64,000 nucleotides of DNA, taken from Palaemon carinicauda. Its lineage: Eukaryota > Arthropoda > Malacostraca > Decapoda > Palaemonidae. The stretch covers positions 52,768,043 to 52,832,042 of the forward strand of contig NC_090763.1 in NCBI RefSeq assembly GCF_036898095.1, written 5' to 3'. Of this stretch, positions 33,790 to 44,744 are shown piece by piece. The notes beneath the pieces were generated by a model. That model saw only the letters and a program-made list of their open reading frames with translations. It was not told the origin of the DNA and ran no database searches. The position numbers were made by a program, and so were the translations under genes. Within the stretch, counting starts at the first letter, position 1; each line of letters begins with the position of its first letter.

Positions 33790-34640
33790 TTTCAAAATGA
33801 CAACTTTGGAAGTAATGTGTAATTTTTCTAACAATACAAACATGAAAACACAGGAGAAGAAATCAGTGCAAGGTGGCATATGGCTAAAAAAATTTTAACA
33901 AGATGTAAACAACTGCTACTAGAGGTAGCAGAGAGAAGAAACCCCTGCTCAATCATACCTTCTTCAGTTTGATTGCCAACAGGTGATAGCGAGTAACACG
34001 TGTAAAGAACTCCAGGTTTATATTTTTACAAAAATTTACAAATTTTGAAGTACAGTAATTTGTATTTTTCCTAACCATACAAACCTGTAGCTCTTTATTT
34101 TGGAATACACTTTCGGCAAAGCTGAAACTAGCCATAACACTTTTAGCGAGGTGTAACTACCCCACTGCTAGTTAGCGGGAGGGTAACAAGGGTAGCTGGC
34201 TACCCCGCTCACACACACACACCTGTGTTCTATCGTCACTTTTGCTTGCAGGCAGGACTTACCAGGGGATAGGTGATGGCATGCCAATCAATATAAAGAC
34301 CTACAGGTTTGTACGTTCAGAGAAATACAAATTACTTCCAAATTCGTCACTTGTTCAGACACTAGAATACAAAACTTTCGCTCTTTATTAGGGAAGACTA
34401 ACCCTGTAGGTGGGTGAAAGTCCGAACCAACTGGCTGATTTTTACCAGAGGTTTTCCCGTACATGCTTCGCAAGTAACAAGGAGACACCCTGACACCCAC
34501 TAAATTCCATACAAAGCAGCCAGAGCAATCTGTGTGATTGTGTGACACTAGCAGTATGACTAGTCTAAGTAAGAATTCTCAGAAACATGGGCATCTTTCA
34601 ACCAACCATAGATGTTATCCAATCACATCTTGCCTGGGGG
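33790..34640 (-). mobile_element. DIRS terminal remnants, copy D (two tips)
   Basis: A first, decayed tip-like block is at 33795-33960 (ATGACAACTTTGGAAGTAAT...). A second, better preserved one starts near 34025 with TACAAATTTTGAAGTACAGT and AATTTGTATTTTTCCTAACC, continues through a CTAGTTAGCGGG hairpin, and repeats the tip inverted at 34305-34375 as the internal complementary region. The following block at 34390-34430 matches the DIRS3 region near 36930. No coding parts remain. It lies just upstream of the HEPN-NACHT exon. Confidence 0.7.
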
Positions 34641-34656
34641 TATGGGGAAGTAACAA

Positions 34657-36567
34657 AAATATATATCTATACAGTAATACCTTGACATACGAGTGACCCA
34701 ACAAACAAACATTTTGAGATACGAGCAAGCCGCCAAGCAAATTTTTGCATCGAGATACGAGCACAAACTTGAGATACGAGCACGCTTACAGATGCTGGCG
34801 CTCAGTAGCTGAGCACTTGGGGGCTCTCGAAGCCCACATCACTCCTTCATTTCACGTGATCTCCGACCGCTGTGTCTCTGAGCATTGCCCATGTTGTTTA
34901 CATTATTGACGTGATTTTAACATATATTTGAAGACAATTATCCTAATAAGTAATGAGTCCAGATAAAGTGAGTGGAAACATTATTATTGAGAAGAAAAAG
35001 CGCATGATAACGATAGAGGTGAAGCATGAAACTATCGAAAAACATGAGCATGGTGACCGTGTGAGTGAGTTGGGCCACCATTACAAAAGGAGTACATCGA
35101 CGATATGTACCATCCTCAAACAGAAGGATGCTATTAAGAGCACAAACCCTTCCAAAGGCATAAACATCCTGTCTAAGTTATGGACTAATATAAATAACGA
35201 GATGGAAATACTTCTGTTCTTGCGGAGTAAAGAAAAGCAACTGGCGGGGATAGCATGACTGAGACTATCACCTGTGAGAAGGCGTGCAATCTACAAAGAT
35301 TTAAAACATAGGGAAGCAGCTGAGAGTGCGAAGACATCAATGCCAGTGGAGACGTCCAAAACTAGTCGTGGCTGGATTGATAACTTTAAAAGTGAACTTG
35401 GATCCACTTGGTTGTGAGGAACAAGTCTTCAACTGCAATGAAAGTGGCCTATTTTTGGAAAAAGATGCCACGGAGGACATTCAATACGGCAGAAGAGAAG
35501 AAATTGCCGAGCCATAAACCCATAAAAGATAAGATTGACTTGAGACTTGTGTGCTAATGCCAGCAGTGACTGCAAGATTCGAAAACCCATGTGCTTTCAA
35601 GAGTCACAAGATCTTGAAAGAAAAGCTTCAAGCGATGTGGCGAGCAAATTTAAAGGAATGGGTTACGAGGCATTTCTTCACAGAATGGGTAAATCTGTGC
35701 TTTGGTCCAGCAGTCAAGAAAAACCTGCCATTGAAATCTCTTCTCATTTTAGACAATGCCCCTGGCCAACCTCCAGGTCTTAAAGATGACATTCTCGATG
35801 AATTAAAGTTCATCAAGGTCCTCTATCTCCCGCCCAACACACCACTCCTCCAGCCCATGAATCAACAGGTCATTCAAATATCACAAAGCTGTACATAAAG
35901 CATCTTTAAGCTTTGATATCACCGATAACACCAACCTCACCCTTCGTGAATTTTGGAAGGACCATTTTGACATTATGCATAGTTTAAAAATTATTGATGA
36001 AGCACGGCAGGGTGTAATGTGAAGAACTTTAAATTCAGCTTGGAACAAATTATGGCCAGATTCTTTAGCTGAAAGGGATTTTGAAGGGTTCTTTAGGCCG
36101 CCTGACCGCAAACCCATCGTGTTGGGGGAGATTGTATCTCTCAGAAAGTTCATAAGACTGGAGGTGGATAAGGTAGATTTCTACAACATTGTCGAGGAGC
36201 ACCAAGAAGAGCTCACAACTGAGAAGTTGATCGAGCTCCAGACGATGCAACAAACAGGGGTGTTGCAAGAGCTCAGTAGTGAAGAGGAGGTAGAACCAGA
36301 GGCACTTCTTTCTTTAAGGGAGATCAAGGAAGTGTTGGCTAAGTGGCAGGATGTTTCTGATTTCGGTGAAAAGAGACACCCTGATAAATTATTAAGTGGT
36401 CGTGCTTCAGCTCTTTTCAATGACACTTGCCTGACTCATTTCAGCAACATTTTGAAAGGGATACCAAAACAAAGCTCCTTGGATAGATATTTCTTAAAAG
36501 CCCTGCAGCAAGTGAAGGCGAAAGCGAGGCAAAAAGACAAGCGAAGAATAGTGAAAAACCCTCGCTA
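34657..36567 (+). pseudogene. Tigger-like (pogo superfamily) transposase, decayed
   Basis: The 5' end has ACAGTAATACCTTGACATAC and several further GAGATACGAGCA-like copies (34670-34790). Coding starts at 34953 with a helix-turn-helix region (STSTICTILKQKDAI). A frame change and deletion follow; then VFNCNESGLFLEKD (35420-35460), LLILDNAPGQPPG (35740) and KVLYLPPNTPLLQPMNQQV (35820-35870), the DDE blocks of TIGD1-like transposases. In active relatives the first and third blocks carry aspartate; here both read asparagine. The C-terminal acidic region is open at 36119-36568. DIRS3 begins at 36570, so the 3' end of the element is missing or displaced. Confidence 0.85.
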
Positions 36568-36569
36568 AA

Positions 36570-36760
36570 AATGACAAATTCGGAGATAATTTGTATTTTT
36601 CCTAACCATACAAACCTTAGCTATTTACATTGGGTTTACCTTTCGGCGTAGCTGAAATGACGAGCCAATAGTTTTTAACGAGGGTTAACTACCCCCGCGC
36701 TAGTTAGCGGGGGTAGGGGAAGGGATAGCTTGCTACCCCTCCCCCCCACACACCGGTGAT
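36570..36760. repeat. DIRS3 inverted terminal repeat, left
   Basis: Contains TGAAATGACGAGCCAATAGT, TTTTAACGAGGGTTAACTAC and the hairpin CCCCCGCGCTAGTTAGCGGG; its reverse complement is at 44425-44590. Confidence 0.88.
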
Positions 36761-36837
36761 TTGCTTCACTTCATTTAGAGGTAGGACTTGACTTGGGGGC
36801 CAGGGCTGGCGGGCAAATATGTGTAAATAGCTAAGGT

Positions 36838-36935
36838 TTGTATGGTTAGGAAAAATACAAATTATCTCCGAATTTGTCATTTGTTCCGTAACCGAAATAC
36901 AAACCACGCTATTTACATTGGGTGACTTGCCCCTT
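36838..36935. repeat. DIRS3 internal complementary region
   Basis: The first half is the inverse of the left tip (GGTTTGTATGGTTAGGAAAA through CCGAATTTGTCAT). The second half (TTGTTCCGTAACCGAAATAC through CTATTTACATTGGG) is the inverse of the right tip at 44545-44590. Confidence 0.82.
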
Positions 36936-37395
36936 AGGAAGGGTGGAAAGTCCCCAGCCTTACTGACTTTGGCTTTGCCCGGGGGCTCCGCCTCCCAGTG
37001 AGTAGCACTTGAGAGAAGGAGCCCCTGCACCTCACAAGTTCCTTGCTTCGCTAGGAACGAGTGGCCTACATAAGTTGTGTGTGGAGGAAAGCGTGACTCG
37101 TCCTATGAAGTTGACCTTGAGACCTTTAAATAGGAATCTAGGATAAGACGTTCCCAATACCACCTCGTCAGGGTATGGGGGACGCGACAGTATTAAACTT
37201 AATACTAGGAGCACAAGGAAGCATGGGTTACCTGCAGAGGTCGAGGTCAGCTATGCGAAGACCAGGATGCTGCTTCCCCAAGAGAGGGGAGAATGAAGAA
37301 AGAAGTAAGGGTCAGACATACTCTTTCATTCACCCAGACTAAAACCGGGTAACAACGCCCTCAACCTACTGCTACTTGTCCATAAAGGAGCCTGA

Positions 37396-38530
37396 GGTTA
37401 GACTAGCTGTTGTGCAGCCACCACAGGGCCGATAGAAAACGTATTGAGGCTCCTGTAGGTCACGTCCTGCAGGTAGTGGGCTGTGAAGGTCGTCTGACGC
37501 TTCCAGACCCCAGCTTGAAGCACCTACGTCACAGAGAAGTTTCTCTTGAAGGCCAGGGACGTAGCAGCGCCCCTGACGTCGTGTGCCCTAAGGCGACGTG
37601 ACGGGGGAGGGTCTGGATTCAAGGCGTGGTGGATAACCCTTCGAATCCAAGCCGAGATGGTGTTCCTGGTGACCCTCCTCTTCGTCCTGCCTGTGCTTAC
37701 AAACAATGCCCGCACTTGAGGACGGACTGCAGCTGTTCTCTTAAAGTAGTACCTCAGACACCTCAATGGACATAGTAGCAGCTGGTCTGGGTCGCTTGTT
37801 ACAGAACGGAGACTCGCGATCCTGAAAGAGTCGAACCGTGGATCCGGCACTCCAGGATTCTGAGTCTTGGCAACAAACTCAGGGACGAACCTGAACGTTA
37901 CCTCCCCCCATCCCCTTGAATGGGCGATGTCGTATGAGAGACCATGAAGTTCACTAACTCGCTTGGCCGAAGCCAAAGCGAGCAGGAAAGCCGTCTTCCA
38001 AGACAGGTGGCGATCAGAGGCCTGGCATAATGGTTCGAAGGGAGGTCTCTTAAGAGCCCTGAGAACCCGAACCACGTTCCAAGGAGGAGGTCTCACTTCC
38101 GATTGGGGGCAGGTAAGCTCATAGCTACGTATGAGTAGAGAGAGTTCTAGCGAGGAAGAAATGTCCACGCCCTTCAGCCTGAAAGCCAAGCTTAAGGCTG
38201 AGCGATAGCCTTTCACTGCTGAGACAGAAAGGCGCATTTCCTCCAGCAGATATACGAGGAACTCCACTATTGCTGGAATAGTGGCATCGAGTGGAGAGAT
38301 ACCCCTCCCACGACACCAACCACAAAAGACTCTCCACTTCGCCTGGTAGACTCCCTCAGAGGACTTTCGCAGGTGCCGAGACATTCTCTCCGCAACCTGT
38401 TGCGAAAAGCCTCTCTCCGTGAGGAGATGCTGGACAGTCTCCAGGCGTGAAACCGAAGTGAGGCCACGGCCTTGTGAGGGATGTTGGAGTGGGGTTGTCT
38501 GAGAAGCTCGCGTCGTGGAGGAAGTTCTCT
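37396..38530 (-). pseudogene. DIRS3 tyrosine recombinase with one premature stop
   Basis: Part of a long frame open from 40322 to 37524 that overlaps RT/RNase H; recombinase homology begins near SVSRLETVQHLLTERGFSQQ. Conserved parts: GVYQAKWRVFCGWC, SVSAVKGYRSALSLAF, LASAKRVSELHGLS (first arginine) and LRAHDVRGAATSLAF (H-x-x-R). A TAG at 37521-37523 ends the frame just after KRNFSVT. The same frame then continues with VLQAGVWKRQTTFTAHYL, containing the likely catalytic tyrosine, and ends near GPVVAAQ at about 37400. The single stop removes the nucleophile, so the protein is predicted inactive unless read through. Confidence 0.85.
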
Positions 38531-40654
38531 CGGGAGCTCCGTCAGGAGCTGCAGAAGGTCCGGGAACCATTCCGCGTGATGCCATAGCGGAGCTATCAGA
38601 GTCATCGAACAGTTGACCGATAGTCTGGTCCTGTTGAGCACCCTTCTCATCAGACAGAACGGTGGGAAGGCGTACACGTCGATGTTGTCCCACCGTTGCT
38701 GGAAAGCATCTTGCCAGAGAGCCTTGGGGTCCGGGACTGGGGAGCAGTACAGAGGCAGCTTGAAATTCAACGCTGTCGCGAACAGGTCCACGGTCGGGGA
38801 ACCCCACAAAGTCAAGACTTTGTTGGCTATCTGAGGATCCAAAGACCACTCGGTACTCACTATCTGCGAAGCCCTGCTCAGACTGTCGGCGAGCACATTC
38901 CTCTTGCCAGGAATGAAGCGAGCTGATAGTGTTATCGAGTGGACTTCGGTCCACCTCAGAATCTCTACTGCAAGATGGGATAGCTGCTGCGAAAAAGTAC
39001 CTCCCTGCTTGTTGATATAAGCCACTACTGTGGTGTTGTCGCTCATCACCACCACGGAGTGACCCGCCAGGGTCTGTTGGAACTGTTGAAGAGCCAGAAA
39101 GACGGCCTTCAACTCTAGCAGGTTGATGTGCAGGCACTTTTCTGATTCTGACCAAAGGCCTGAGGTCCTCTGGTTCAGAACGTGCGCCCCCAACCCTTCT
39201 TTTGACGCGTCCGAAAACAATGTCAATTCCGGGGGGAGGACGAGAAGACTCACTCCCTTTCGCAGGTTCTCGTCGACCATCCACCACCGCAGGTCCGTCC
39301 GTTCCAAAGATCCTATCGGGACCTGTACGTCCGGGGAATCGGATCCTTGATTCCACCGGGACTTGAGCCGCCCCTGCAGGGATCTCATCCTGAGGCAGCC
39401 GTTTGGAACCAGACGAGCCAGGGAGGATAGGTGACCTAAGAGACGCAACCACGATTGGGCGGGAAGCTCTTCTCGCCTGAGGAAGGGTTCCGCCACCCTC
39501 CTCAGCCTTGCTATCCTGTCGTCTGATGGAAAGGCTTTGTGGAGATTGGTGTCTATCAACATACCTAGATAAACCAGTCGTTGGGACGGCTGCAGAGAGG
39601 ACTTCTCGAGGTTTACCACGATCCCCAGATCCTGGCAAAGACCCAGAAGCCTGTCTCGGTGCCGAAGAAGGGTCGACTCCGAGTCTGCTAGGACCAGCCA
39701 GTCGTCCAGATAACGAAGGAGACGGATGCCGTTCCTGTGCGCCCAAGATGAAATCAGGGTGAACACTCTGGTGAACACCTGAGGTGCTGTGGAGAGACCG
39801 AAACACAGCACCTTGAACTGGTAGGTCTTGTCGTCTAGGCAGAATCTCAAGTACTTCCTGGAAGATGGATGGATTGGGATCTGGAAGTACGCGTCCTTTA
39901 GATCCAGTGTGCACATGAAGTCTAGAGGTCTCACCGCAAGTCTGACCGTGTCCGCTGTCTCCATGCTGAACCGAGTTTGCTTGATAAACCCGTTCAGAGC
40001 CGAGAGGTCGATGACAGGTCTCCAGCCTCCAGACGCCTTCTTTACAAGAAAGAGTCGACTGAAGAAGCCTGGGGAGCCGTCGACGACCTCCTGGAGAGCA
40101 TCCTTCTTGAGCATGGTCTCGACTTCTGCCCGAAGGGCTGGCCCCTTTACCGATCCCATGGCATAGGAGCTCAACGACACTGGATTCGCTCTCAGGGGAG
40201 GTTGAGATGTTATGAACGGGACGCGATAGCCTTGGCCGATCACAGAAATCGTCCAAGCATCGGCCCCGTGTTGCCGCCACCTGTGCACGCAACGTCGAAG
40301 GCATCCCCCCACAGGTGGACACGCGGGGGGATTGCCACTCCTAGTGTTTGCGGCCGCGGCCGCTCCCTCTAGGAGTCTTGCCTCCCCTGGAGGACTTACC
40401 GCCCCTCTTGACCTTGGCTGGAAAGGGCTGGGGCTTAGACACCACTTTCTTAGCTGCCGGTGCCTGCTTTGGTGCCTTGCGAGGCTGCTGCTGCTGTTGC
40501 TGCGGAGCTGGAGGCTTATAGGGCCGAGCTGTAAGGGCCCTATGGAGGAGGGAGTCCTGGCTAGATTTCCTCCATCTCTCAGCCGTTCGTTCCATATCCT
40601 GGGGCTCCAACAGATTCTCCCCAAGGAGGGAAGCATGTCGGAGCCTACAGACAT
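38267..40654 (-). CDS. DIRS3 reverse transcriptase/RNase H, intact
   Basis: 795 codons, overlapping the ORF1 end by 314 bases and the recombinase frame at its own end. The RT part has WRPVIDLSALNGF, TLDLKDAYFQIPIH, LCFGLSTAPQVF and the active site RYLDDWLVL. RNase H has LTLFSDASKEGLGAH, HINLLELKAVFLAL, VMSDNTTVVAYINKQGG and VLADSLSRASQ, so its acidic residues are present. After it come TVDLFATALNFK and DVYAFPPFCLMRR, blocks shared by all DIRS copies here and of unknown function. The first 160 residues are low-complexity and may not all be translated. It would copy element RNA into DNA and degrade the RNA strand. Confidence 0.88.
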   Translation of the reverse strand: MSVGSDMLPSLGRICWSPRIWNERLRDGGNLARTPSSIGPLQLGPISLQLRSNSSSSLARHQSRHRQLRKWCLSPSPFQPRSRGAVSPPGEARLLEGAAAAANTRSGNPPACPPVGGCLRRCVHRWRQHGADAWTISVIGQGYRVPFITSQPPLRANPVSLSSYAMGSVKGPALRAEVETMLKKDALQEVVDGSPGFFSRLFLVKKASGGWRPVIDLSALNGFIKQTRFSMETADTVRLAVRPLDFMCTLDLKDAYFQIPIHPSSRKYLRFCLDDKTYQFKVLCFGLSTAPQVFTRVFTLISSWAHRNGIRLLRYLDDWLVLADSESTLLRHRDRLLGLCQDLGIVVNLEKSSLQPSQRLVYLGMLIDTNLHKAFPSDDRIARLRRVAEPFLRREELPAQSWLRLLGHLSSLARLVPNGCLRMRSLQGRLKSRWNQGSDSPDVQVPIGSLERTDLRWWMVDENLRKGVSLLVLPPELTLFSDASKEGLGAHVLNQRTSGLWSESEKCLHINLLELKAVFLALQQFQQTLAGHSVVVMSDNTTVVAYINKQGGTFSQQLSHLAVEILRWTEVHSITLSARFIPGKRNVLADSLSRASQIVSTEWSLDPQIANKVLTLWGSPTVDLFATALNFKLPLYCSPVPDPKALWQDAFQQRWDNIDVYAFPPFCLMRRVLNRTRLSVNCSMTLIAPLWHHAEWFPDLLQLLTELPRELPPRRELLRQPHSNIPHKAVASLRFHAWRLSSISSRREAFRNRLRRECLGTCESPLRESTRRSGESFVVGVVGGVSLHSMPLFQQ

Positions 40655-43600
40655 CCACGGCGGGGACCTTCGGGTGGAACTTCTCAGTCACCGCATCGCG
40701 CTGCTTCAATACCGAGTTGGCCCACAGGGTGGTGACCTGGTGTGCCAGGAACTCGATGGAGCGGGTGCCCGAGAGTAAGAAGGTCTCCAGGGCCTTCCTA
40801 TTGGTCTCCTTAGACAAGTCCTCGGAGCGCAATAGGATGCCCAGAGTCCCTAGCCATATATCCAGCCACGAAGTGGCCTGCATGGCGCACTTCGCGACCT
40901 TCTCATGGCTCAGGATCTCCGACGCCGAGAACGTCACCTGCCAGGCGGAGAGCTTCTCGAGAGGAACTCCCTTAGTAAGCTCTTCTACGGAATGATGGAG
41001 AGGAAGAGCGAGACTAGACTCCCCCAAGATCTCAAAATACCTCCTCTGCTGGAGACGAGGAGGAGGGATGAGTTTGTTCCCGGCATAGGAACGACTGGAG
41101 GAAGCAAGAGTCCCGAGTTGGGCATTGGCCCTGGCTCTGGCACTCTTCAGCCCCCGAGACCAGGGCAGAGCCGCACTGGTCTTAGGGGGCTTCTGAACAT
41201 CGAACACCTGGTCCAGGACCATGTCCTTGCCTTCTCGGGGGGCAATCACGGGGTCCATGAACCCGTTGAGTTGCCTCATCAGGCTCAGGACCTGCCAGAA
41301 GGCATGCTCAGACTCCTGCTGGTCTCCTCCTTGCGGACTGGCAGCTAAGTCTCCCGTCCCCGGAATCTCTTCCTGGGGCGAAGCGTGGACGTTCTCCCGA
41401 GGAGCGGCGGGTTCCTGGCAAATCCTAGAAGACGACTTCGGGATTGTCTTGGAGTCCTTGGGTTCCCTCCTGGGAGGGATACACGACCCCAACAAAGAGG
41501 TTCGGAAAGCACCCTCCGCGTGAGACGATTCTCCTCCATGAGGAGAAGACTCCCCCCTTGGTGCCAAGGGGGAGACTATCACCTCACTGGATTCACCCAA
41601 GGACGGAAAAGCCTCGTCCTCGGGAGAAGGAGAAAACGCCTTCGAAGGGGATGGGGCCTTCCTGACAGAACTCTTAGGAACCAACTTCTCCCTGGGGGAA
41701 GTCTCAACGAAGTCCACTCCTCTCCTTCTCTTCAGCGGTGGCGAGGCAGCTGTTGGCTTGTGTCCTTGATCGGCGATTGCCGGCTTCATAGCCTTCACTA
41801 ACGCCCGCATCAGAGGACCAAACCAAGTCTGCCGCTCCACGGACACAGAGTCCGAAATCCCCGCTGGAGGGAAGGGGATCGGGCGATCCTTCGGAGTGGA
41901 CACCACTGGACCTGCCTGAAAAGGAAAAGGGGAAGAAAGTTGTACTGACCTCTCTGAAGTGTCTTCCCTATCCTGCACAAGAGTCCTGCGCTTTGGTGGA
42001 GGCGATCCTGAGTGCGGTCTGGCGACACGCGTCCCTGCTGCTGTCGCGGGCTGCGAAATCCGACGCGAACGGCGATCGCGCGCAGGCGAGTGGTCGCGCG
42101 GGCACGCAGGCGAGTGGGCGCGCGGGCGCACAGGCGAACGAGCGCGTGGGCGAGCTGGTGAACGAACGCGTTGGCGCGTCGACGAGGGTGCATGTTGACG
42201 CGCGGGCGAACGAGAACGCTACGATGACCACTGACGATGTTATTCAGGAGACCTGTAGGGCGTGGGAGAGCGATTGCGAGCAGGCGATCGGCGGCGCGCT
42301 GGTGAACGCTGGCGCGTAGGCGAGCGATGGCGCGCTGGCACATGGTGGCGCGTTGGCGAGCGATAGCTCGTGGACCGGGTAGGCGAACGACCGCGCGAGG
42401 GCGAGCTAACAGAAGGCGACCCATGTCCCTCCAGAACCTCTGGGCGACGGCGCGTTGGAGAACGCTTGCGCGCAGGCAATAGGTCACGCGGGAGGTCTGG
42501 AGATCGCCGATGTTCAGGTGATCGCTGACGCGCTGGGGACCATTGACGCGCAGGAGATCGCTGACGAGCAGGCGAATGTTGATGCGTCTGTGATCGCTGG
42601 CGAGCTGGTGATCGCTGGCGAGCAAGAGGGCGACGCGTGGAATCCTGTGAGGGAACTGCCGGCGCGGGGCGCAGAGACGAACGCTCACAAACGGGCTCAG
42701 GAACAGGAGGCGCGTGGGCCCGTGGGCGTACAGGCATTTTGGAAGTACGCGCTGGAGAACGCGAGCGATGTTGCGCAGGAACAGGCTGACGAACAGGATC
42801 GCGAGGGCGAGGAGAAGAGTCCTTGACCAAACTAGAGCGCTCAAGAGACTGATGGCGCGCAGGGCGCACAACAGAAACCGCAGGACATTCGGAGTCCACA
42901 GGAGAGCGCTGGCGAGCAGTGGGGCGATGGTCATCAGAAGCGCGCTGACGAACAGGAGAGCGCTGACGGTTAGAAGAGCGCTGACAAGCAGGAGAGCGCC
43001 TGTGCGCTAACACTGCAGAAGGGCGTGCAGGGGAACGCTGGCGCGCTGGGCGCTCAACAGGAACAACAGGCTGAAGGATGCCCTCAGGAGAGCGCTGGCG
43101 AGAAGAGGGGCGATTATCAGGAGAGCGCTGGCGAACAGGAGATCGCTGACGAACAGGAGAGCGCTGACGAGCAGGAGAGCGCCTGTGCGCTAACACTGCA
43201 GAAGGCCGCGCAGGGGAACCCTGACGCGCAAGGGAAGAATCCCTTTGCCCCGAAGGGACCGTTGCCCGTCGGGTGACGAGGTCAGGCTGCTGGACATCTG
43301 CACCAGAAGCTGAAGGTCTGGAAGGCGTAGGAGGCCGATCCCCAGAGGGGTCTAAGGAAGCTGGAGCTGCAGGCTGCTTACGGCGAGGAGAGTCCCCCTC
43401 GGAAGAAGGAAGCGAAGATTCAAAAAGGCGCCTCTTAGCACCCTTATAGGGAGACGGGAGGCCCTTGCGGCGCAGCGGACGGTGAGCCTTACGGCGAAGG
43501 CGGCCACGAGGAAGATCGTCAGGACCATCAGTCCTCCGAAGGGGAGTCTCAGTCAAAGCACTCCCCTTAGAGGGAGGCTTGGCAGCAGAAGAGCCCGCGG

Positions 43601-44294
43601 GACTCCCTTCCCCCTTCGAAGGATGTACGGAAGGGGGAGGAGAGCCTTCAGCACCATCATCCACAACAGTACCTGCAGAGGATTGACCCGACCCGTCGGA
43701 AGCCTCTGTCACCACGACGTCGACGATAGACAGAGGATCTACCTCTGCTATCACCGGCGACTGCTTAACAGCGGCCCCTAACTGGACCAGGTCAATCAGG
43801 GCTACCCTGGAGGGCAGGCCCTTAAGCCCCAGGGAAGCCCAAATCTGAAAAAGATCATCATTAGACAAAGATTCATTAGCAACAACCTCCCCCGGAGGAG
43901 GAGGGGGAACCGCCCCGCTATGGGAGGCGACGCCCTCTCCCCCAATCCAAGGTCGGGAAACAGAACTAGGGCCTGCGCTCCCACTCGGCAGACTCTCCTT
44001 AGGAGCCGAACGAGGGTGAGCTTCGGAGGAGGTTTGGGCGGCGAAAGGAGAGTCCCGAGAGCCTTCCTCCTTCAAGGCAACCCCGGAAGGAGAACGGTCT
44101 CTCTTGAACTTCTTCTTACGCCGGCGGCCAAACCTCTCCCACTGGGAGGCAGACCACTCCCTGCACTCACTACACATATTCTCTTTATCACACCGTCGGC
44201 CTCGACACTGCGGGCAAAGGGTGTGAGGATCTGTGTCCATCGCCGACATAAAAGTACCACAAGGGCGGCCGGAAATTCCAGGGCACTTGCGCAT
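40341..44294 (-). pseudogene. DIRS3 gag-like ORF1 with two stop codons
   Basis: ATG at 44294 opens a frame that, apart from TAA at 42240-42242 and TAG at 42219-42221, continues to 40341, about 1,318 codons. The N-terminus has a cysteine cluster at residues 4-44 (C-x7-C-x14-C-x2-C-x4-C-x5-C-x2-C) with DPHTLC and CRGRRC, as in DIRS1 ORF1. The middle is an arginine/serine domain of tandem RQRSPxR-type units. The C-terminal third is better ordered and ends in a glutamine run (QQQQQQ) and a lysine/arginine/glycine tail (SSRGGKTPRGSGRGRKH). The two stops lie inside the RSP repeats. A structural, nucleic-acid-binding role is inferred from position. Confidence 0.82.
42030..43260 (-). repeat. Coding tandem repeat for RQRSPxR in DIRS3 ORF1
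   Basis: Repeated AGGAGAGCGCTGGCGA-type 18-24 bp units, all in frame, encode arginine-serine-proline motifs on the minus strand. Larger duplicates are visible: the block around 42985-43030 (CACTGCAGAAGG) recurs at 43190. Confidence 0.85.
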
Positions 44295-44424
44295 AGTGAA
44301 CAATAAGGGTGAGGCCAACTTCAAAACACACACACAAATTGGAAGAAAAAGCAAAAAAAGATTAAGGCTGTCAACGAGGACGATGGACAGACACGTCTGT
44401 TCATCGCCGGAGCCAAAAGTGAAG

Positions 44425-44590
44425 TGAAGCAAATCACGGGAGGGGTAGCAAGCTATCCCTTCCCCTACCCCCGCTAACTAGCGCGGGGGTAGTTATCCCT
44501 CGTTAAAAACTATTGGCTCGTCATTTCAGCTACACCGAAAGGTAAACCCAATGTAAATAGCATGGTTTGTATTTCGGTTACGGAACAAAT
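44425..44590. repeat. DIRS3 inverted terminal repeat, right
   Basis: Reverse complement of 36580-36760; includes CTACCCCCGCTAACTAGCGC and TAAAAACTATTGGCTCGTCA. Confidence 0.88.
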
Positions 44591-44700
44591 CTATTTTCTC
44601 GTCTTTCAGGTTTGCGGAGAGCAGTATCCCCTATGCTGTAAATAGCTACATGTTTGTATCGTTAGGAAAAATACAAATTACTCCCAAATTTGTCATGTTT
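44591..44700 (-). mobile_element. Solo DIRS tip next to DIRS3
   Basis: The stretch ending CGTTAGGAAAAATACAAATT and CCAAATTTGTCAT is the reverse complement of a DIRS3-type left tip, but lies outside the right boundary predicted from the internal region. It looks like a fragment of an older copy of the same family. Confidence 0.55.
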
Positions 44701-44744
44701 TTTCTAAATGAAAACATTCTTGTAATGTTTTTATAAACAGGACT

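Larger units (their letters stand above)
36570..44590 (-). mobile_element. DIRS-like retrotransposon DIRS3, full-length but mutated
   Basis: An 8-kb minus-strand element of a second DIRS family: 5' end at right (about 44590), gag-like ORF1 (44294-40341, two stops), RT/RNase H (40654-38267, intact), tyrosine recombinase (ending about 37396, one stop), internal complementary region (36838-36935) and 3' inverted terminal repeat (36570-36760). Its GC-rich coding region contrasts with the AT-rich surroundings. Relics of the same family are at 6646, 10432, 21136 and 33790. The right limit is inferred from the internal region, which mirrors sequence only up to GGTTACGGAACAAA. Confidence 0.9.

Noticed and set aside
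37524..40322. A single 932-residue protein
   Set aside because: Only the last third is recombinase; the rest is an open shadow of RT/RNase H, which is in a different frame.
41810..42934. 374-codon minus-strand frame
   Set aside because: Shadow of the arginine-rich repeat region of DIRS3 ORF1 in another frame; the ORF1 frame carries the conserved ends.
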